From Desulfovibrio fairfieldensis (GTDB taxonomy: Bacteria > Desulfobacterota > Desulfovibrionia > Desulfovibrionales > Desulfovibrionaceae), in assembly GCF_001553605.1 (NCBI RefSeq), contig NZ_CP014229.1, positions 2,818,501 to 2,882,500 on the forward strand: 64,000 nt of DNA. Reading direction: 5' to 3'. The translations under genes and the position numbers were made by a program. Below the pieces are notes generated by a model, which had not been told where the DNA came from, did no database searches, and saw only the letters and a list, made by a program, of their open reading frames with translations. Positions 60,346 to 64,000 of this stretch are shown in pieces (position 1 is the first letter of the stretch; every line of letters starts with the position of its first letter).

Positions 60346-60613
60346 GAGACAGTCGCTACGAGACGGATTTTCGTGTTATATCAAGGAGAACGAGCCTTTT
60401 ATGCAGGGAGTGTACTCTTCTGGTACTCGCTTTATCCGTTGCGACGAAGGAAGCTACGGATGAAGACAGCAATGAGTTACACAAAATTCCTTTCATCGAA
60501 ATCACTATCGCTATCCATAACACAGCAGAGCTGTGAACGGCTAGCGCGACCGAAATAAAAGGCGATGTTCGACGCGGAGATAACCGAAAAGACGCTCGTG
60601 ACGACAGTCTCTA
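60344..60613. repeat. Second non-coding inverted-repeat element, about 270 bp
   Basis: The ends TAGAGACAGTCGCTACGAG (60344-60362) and, in reverse complement, 60595-60613 agree at 16 of 19 positions. There is no coding sequence. Inside, 60378-60424 resembles part of the MITE-like element (both give a GAGTG...ACTC hairpin), and 60432-60476 resembles 36511-36556. Its right end supplies the stop codon of the adjoining minus-strand gene. Confidence 0.6.
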
Positions 60614-61279
60614 AAAGTCCAGCTTGAACTGCATGCCAAGCCCCAGCGCAGAATCCGGCTGGCTGTTGCTGGCGCTGTGATCCCGGTTCTGCTCGTCCTT
60701 GAGAATCAGCTCCGGGCCCACGCTGATGCTCAGATCCTCTCCGGTTTCCAGATCGGCAAAAGCCCGCACCACATGGCGGCTTTCCAGAGGCAGAATTTCA
60801 TCCGGCCGCGCGGTCTCCGTGGGCAGGCGCTCCCGCCAGGTGGAGGTTTCATTTTCCACACTGAGGGCCAGGCCGCTCTTTTTCTTCTTGCTTCCGGCCG
60901 CTTCATTGAGGGCATTGTCGATGCCCGGCGCGGTGTTCATGGCTTTCTTCTTGACCCCGGCCTTGCTCACGGCGCGGTCATGCAGGCTCCGCACGGGCAT
61001 GCCCTGGCGCCAGATGGCGGCATCGCGGTCATCCGACTGTCCGAAAGCCCAGGCATTGCCGTGCAGGGCCTTCTTTTTCCGGGCGTCGGCCTTGGCGCCC
61101 GTCCCCGGACGGTTTTGCCCGGACGCGGCCCCGGCCGGATGCTTGTCCGTCGCGGGACGCGTTCCGGCAACTTGCGGCGCGACGCGCTGTTCCGCCGCCG
61201 CGACTGAGCCCGCAGGCCAATACGCGCCGCAGGCCAGGGCCGCAATAGCGGTGAAAATCATCATCCATCGGTTCTTCAT
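60611..61279 (-). CDS. Small exported protein of unknown function, possibly outer-membrane associated
   Basis: The 222-residue protein starts with a signal peptide (MKNRWMMIFTAIAALACGAYW..., cleavage after VAAA at about 28). A basic, low-complexity region follows (PGTGAKADARKKK, SKKKKSG), then a more ordered C-terminal third with alternating residues (ADLETGEDLSISVGPELIL) ending GLGMQFKLDF. A terminal Phe after alternating hydrophobic residues is typical of outer-membrane beta-strands, but there is too little sequence for a barrel. I do not recognise the family. The ATG at 61279 gives a normal signal peptide. Its stop codon lies inside the end of the adjacent repeat element. Confidence 0.6.
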   Translation of the reverse strand: MKNRWMMIFTAIAALACGAYWPAGSVAAAEQRVAPQVAGTRPATDKHPAGAASGQNRPGTGAKADARKKKALHGNAWAFGQSDDRDAAIWRQGMPVRSLHDRAVSKAGVKKKAMNTAPGIDNALNEAAGSKKKKSGLALSVENETSTWRERLPTETARPDEILPLESRHVVRAFADLETGEDLSISVGPELILKDEQNRDHSASNSQPDSALGLGMQFKLDF

Positions 61280-61592
61280 GCTTTTTCTTACTTCAGGCTG
61301 TGCGTCCCTGTAAAGCCCGGACGGCTCTTTTTCAGAGGCGGTCCTCATAAAAATGCAAGCCCGCGATTTGCCGCATGCCCGGAAGAAAAATCCATAGCAA
61401 ATCATCTTGAGCAATCTAAAGTTTTATTGGAAACTACCGATCAAATGATTACGAATATAAATAAAATATGTATTTTTTCCATGATATGTACAAATAAGTC
61501 GACATATCAAAAAAAATATCTACGTCTTTACAATTATCATTTATTTTATGACGAGATAACACATATGAATATATTTTTTCAAATTTTTTCTT

Positions 61593-61652
<60 letters not shown>

Positions 61653-61692
61653 TTTAACTTTTTGATGCAGTCATCTGCTTGCGGTTGCTGAG

Positions 61693-61731
61693 ACCGGAAC
61701 GCCTTTGTGTAAACTGAGGCGCTCCGGTTTT
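61693..61731 (+). terminator. Rho-independent terminator upstream of the chemoreceptor
   Basis: ACCGGAACGCC (61693-61703) pairs with GGCGCTCCGGT (61718-61728), with one internal mismatch, and is followed by TTT. It must end a plus-strand transcript that begins in the AT-rich stretch upstream. Confidence 0.7.
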
Positions 61732-61926
61732 GCCGTAATTAAGAGGGACGATAAGGTTTTCGATATACAAAAACAGTCACGAAAAAGAGGAAGAAAAAAA
61801 CTTTAGAATGGGCAAGGGGCCGGAGTGGCTTGTCCGGCGGATATCCGCCGCAATATTTTCGTGGCCCTGCCGGCAAGGCCGCCCGCCGGGCCGGTGAAAA
61901 ATCTTTGTCTTATGAGGAGGGAATCG

Positions 61927-64000
61927 ATGAAGAACCTGAAAATCGGAATGAAAATGGCGCTGGGGATAGGCACTATCCTCCTGCTGGTCTTGCTCAACAG
62001 TGTATTTTCCATCAATTCGCTGGTGGGCATTGAGGACGGCATGACGTCCATCGAGGAAAGCTATCTGCCCCTGGACGAACTGGCCGCCACGGCGCAGGAC
62101 AGGCTCAAGGACGTGCCCGCCAGCATGAACATGTACCTGCTTACCGGGCGGGAGTCATACTGGGACGTCACCGAGAAAAGCCTGATCGACGTGAATGGGC
62201 AAATAGACAAACTGGTCAAGGCCATTGCGGACAATCCGGACATCGACACAGCGCTGGGACCGCAGTTGCAGGGCAAATTCAAGCAATTCGAGACAACCCT
62301 GCGCAATGTCCACGCAACCAATGAAGCCTTCATCCAGGCCAGAGGCATCATGACCCCCGCCGGCCTCAGGGCCGGCACCGCTGTAAGCGACTACAAGCAG
62401 GGAATGCTCAAAACCTTCCGGGAAGCCCAGGCCAGAGGCGACATCGCGGAAATGGGCCTGCGTCTGGATCGCCTTGAGGCGGCCGACGCCATAGCCGAGA
62501 GCATCAACGATATCCGGATCAGAATGCTGCGCGGCATGGCCGAACAGAACCGCGAATATTCCAAAGACAATGTCACCAAACTTTTCCCCAAGGTGCTCGC
62601 CGACATCGATAATCTGCTGGCCAAGGTCACTAATCCGAAGTGGCGCGAGGTGATCAGCGTCATGCGCAAGGACACGGAAACCTTCCGCGATGCGCAACGC
62701 AATATGCTCGAACTCTGGGACAAAACCGACGCCCTGAACATTCAGCGCAATGAAACCAGAGAGGCGAGCCTGGCCATCATGGCCGACATCGCCTCCCGGA
62801 CGGCCAAACTGCAGGCCGGCGTCGTCGGAAAAGTGTCACAGGCCTCCAACGACAGCGTAAAGGTGACCTTCGGCGTCTGCGCGGTACTCCTTGTGCTCGG
62901 ACTTCTGATCGGCATCTTCCTGACGCGCTCCATCACAACGCCCATGGCCAAAACCCTCGGCTTCGCCCAGTCCGTGGCCCGGGGCGAGCTGGACCAGAGG
63001 CTGCGCCTGGAGCAACGGGATGAATTCGGACGCCTTTCCGAGGCGTTGGACAGTATGGTGGATTCCCTGAACGAAAAAATCGAGGAAGCCAACGCCAAGT
63101 CCGCCGAAGCTCAGGCCAAGGGCGATGAAGCCACGCTTGCCATGGAAAAAGCCGAAGCTGCGGGCAAGGAAGCCCAGGCCAAGACCGAGGCCATGCTGAC
63201 CGCCGCCGGCAGGCTGGAAGAAGTGGCCTCGGTGGTCTCCTCCGCCTCCACCCAGCTGTCGGCCCAGATCGAGCAGTCCGACCGTGGCGCCGGCGAATCC
63301 TCCCAGCGCCTGGGCGAAGCGGCCACGGCCATGAATGAGATGAACGCCACGGTCCAGGAAGTCGCCCAAAACGCTGGTTCCGCCTCGACCGCCTCGGCCG
63401 AAACCAGGGAAAAAGCCGCCGCCGGTTCCCATATTGTGGAACAGGCCGTGCAAAGTATTGGAGAAGTGCATCAGATGTCCCTGGCTCTCAAGGAGGACAT
63501 GGTGCAGCTCAATGAGCACGCCCAGGACATCACCCGGATCATGAACGTGATTTCGGACATTGCGGACCAGACAAATCTGCTGGCCCTCAATGCTGCCATT
63601 GAAGCGGCGCGGGCCGGCGAAGCCGGGCGCGGCTTCGCCGTGGTGGCTGATGAGGTGCGCAAGCTGGCCGAAAAGACCATGGCCTCCACCAATGACGTGG
63701 GCAATGCCATCAAGGCCATCCAGGAAAGCACGGCCAAGAGTATGACCGGTGTGGATCAGGCCGTGGAGCGCATCGGAGAAGCCACGGATCTGGCCAGCCG
63801 GTCCGGACAGGCCTTGCAGGAGATCGTGAGGAACGCGGAGGCCACTGCCGACCAGGTCAACGCCATTGCCACGGCCAGCGAGGAGCAGTCCGCCGCCAGC
63901 GAAGAAATCAATCAGACCATCGTGGAGGTCAACGACATGTCCCGCCAGACCGCCGAGGCCATGGCCGAAGCCGCCAAAGCCGTAACCGAACTGGCCGACC
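61927..64000 (+). CDS. Methyl-accepting chemotaxis protein (partial, runs off the right edge)
   Basis: The first 691 codons are present. A first membrane helix (about 9-30) is followed by a periplasmic four-helix-bundle-like sensor of about 280 residues, a second helix (about 312-335), and a HAMP domain starting at [14 protein letters not shown] long signalling coiled coil carries the conserved hairpin tip [19 protein letters not shown] (about 548-566) and [13 protein letters not shown]. It should control CheA at the receptor array. The GAGGAGGG ribosome site is very strong. The C-terminal end and any CheR-tethering tail lie outside the window. The ligand is unknown. Confidence 0.95.
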   Translation, partial: MKNLKIGMKMALGIGTILLLVLLNSVFSINSLVGIEDGMTSIEESYLPLDELAATAQDRLKDVPASMNMYLLTGRESYWDVTEKSLIDVNGQIDKLVKAIADNPDIDTALGPQLQGKFKQFETTLRNVHATNEAFIQARGIMTPAGLRAGTAVSDYKQGMLKTFREAQARGDIAEMGLRLDRLEAADAIAESINDIRIRMLRGMAEQNREYSKDNVTKLFPKVLADIDNLLAKVTNPKWREVISVMRKDTETFRDAQRNMLELWDKTDALNIQRNETREASLAIMADIASRTAKLQAGVVGKVSQASNDSVKVTFGVCAVLLVLGLLIGIFLTRSITTPMAKTLGFAQSVARGELDQRLRLEQRDEFGRLSEALDSMVDSLNEKIEEANAKSAEAQAKGDEATLAMEKAEAAGKEAQAKTEAMLTAAGRLEEVASVVSSASTQLSAQIEQSDRGAGESSQRLGEAATAMNEMNATVQEVAQNAGSASTASAETREKAAAGSHIVEQAVQSIGEVHQMSLALKEDMVQLNEHAQDITRIMNVISDIADQTNLLALNAAIEAARAGEAGRGFAVVADEVRKLAEKTMASTNDVGNAIKAIQESTAKSMTGVDQAVERIGEATDLASRSGQALQEIVRNAEATADQVNAIATASEEQSAASEEINQTIVEVNDMSRQTAEAMAEAAKAVTELAD

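Noticed and set aside
61732..61926. Sigma-28 promoter for the chemoreceptor (GACGATAA near 61749)
   Set aside because: The -10-like sequence has no TAAA-type -35 at the required distance.

Overview
The window looks like chromosome of a GC-rich sulfate-reducing member of the Desulfovibrionaceae (Desulfovibrio or a close relative). Reasons: an archaeal-style entry to the shikimate pathway (aldolase-type ADH synthase plus 3-dehydroquinate synthase II) run together with pheA, aroA and tyrA; the flhF-flhG-fliA-cheY-fliL order; an OmpH-like lipoprotein and a DUF3467 protein beside flagellar genes; and a tripartite tricarboxylate transporter with a sigma-54 activator. The assignment is inferred from gene content, not from a search. 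I found no rRNA, tRNA or CRISPR array.

Layout. 1-2 kb: a 2Fe-2S subunit and a triheme cytochrome c of a molybdenum hydroxylase whose large subunit is not in the window. 2.4-10 kb: an M16C metalloprotease, a P-loop sulfotransferase-like protein, a CbiR-like cobamide-remodelling enzyme, an IS5-family insertion sequence with a programmed frameshift, a DHH phosphoesterase and a methyltransferase. 10-15.5 kb: a co-directional minus-strand cluster (symporter, Asp/Glu racemase, CuyA/DcyD-type PLP lyase, NhaC antiporter, GntR regulator) with related palindromes at both ends. 15.6-21.2 kb: the aromatic amino-acid operon, preceded by a 33-residue leader peptide rich in Trp/Tyr/Phe and a transcription attenuator. 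21.3-31 kb: a diguanylate cyclase, then a minus-strand catabolic locus (PrpR-like sigma-54 activator, tctCBA, YtcJ-like amidohydrolase, MFS carrier) with a candidate -24/-12 promoter and upstream activator repeats.

31-48.6 kb: two flagellar blocks, flhB-flhA and flhF-flhG-fliA-cheY-fliL plus two small genes. Each has a candidate sigma-54 promoter. They are separated by about 9 kb holding a DUF533/TerB-like protein, a DUF3467 protein, an OmpH-like lipoprotein, a non-coding inverted-repeat element, a 1759-residue autotransporter and an XRE regulator. 48.6-60.3 kb: an accessory region with three AraC regulators beside a secreted alpha/beta hydrolase, an MFS pump, an iron-sulfur flavoprotein-like reductase, a Tat-exported amidase, a MATE-transporter remnant, an orphan sulfonate-type binding protein and an MmsA-type aldehyde dehydrogenase. 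A shared AATC-N3-CAAAA motif lies in all three AraC-linked control regions. 60.3-64 kb: a second non-coding inverted-repeat element, a small exported protein, a 57-bp AG microsatellite and a methyl-accepting chemotaxis protein that runs off the right edge.

The strongest new-looking signals are the aromatic attenuator, the 29-bp operator shared by two AraC genes at the same distance from their starts, the small inverted-repeat elements (one with IS5-like ends), the sigma-54 catabolic locus, and the sulfonate-flavoured genes (CuyA-like lyase; sulfonate-type binding protein next to an acylating aldehyde dehydrogenase).
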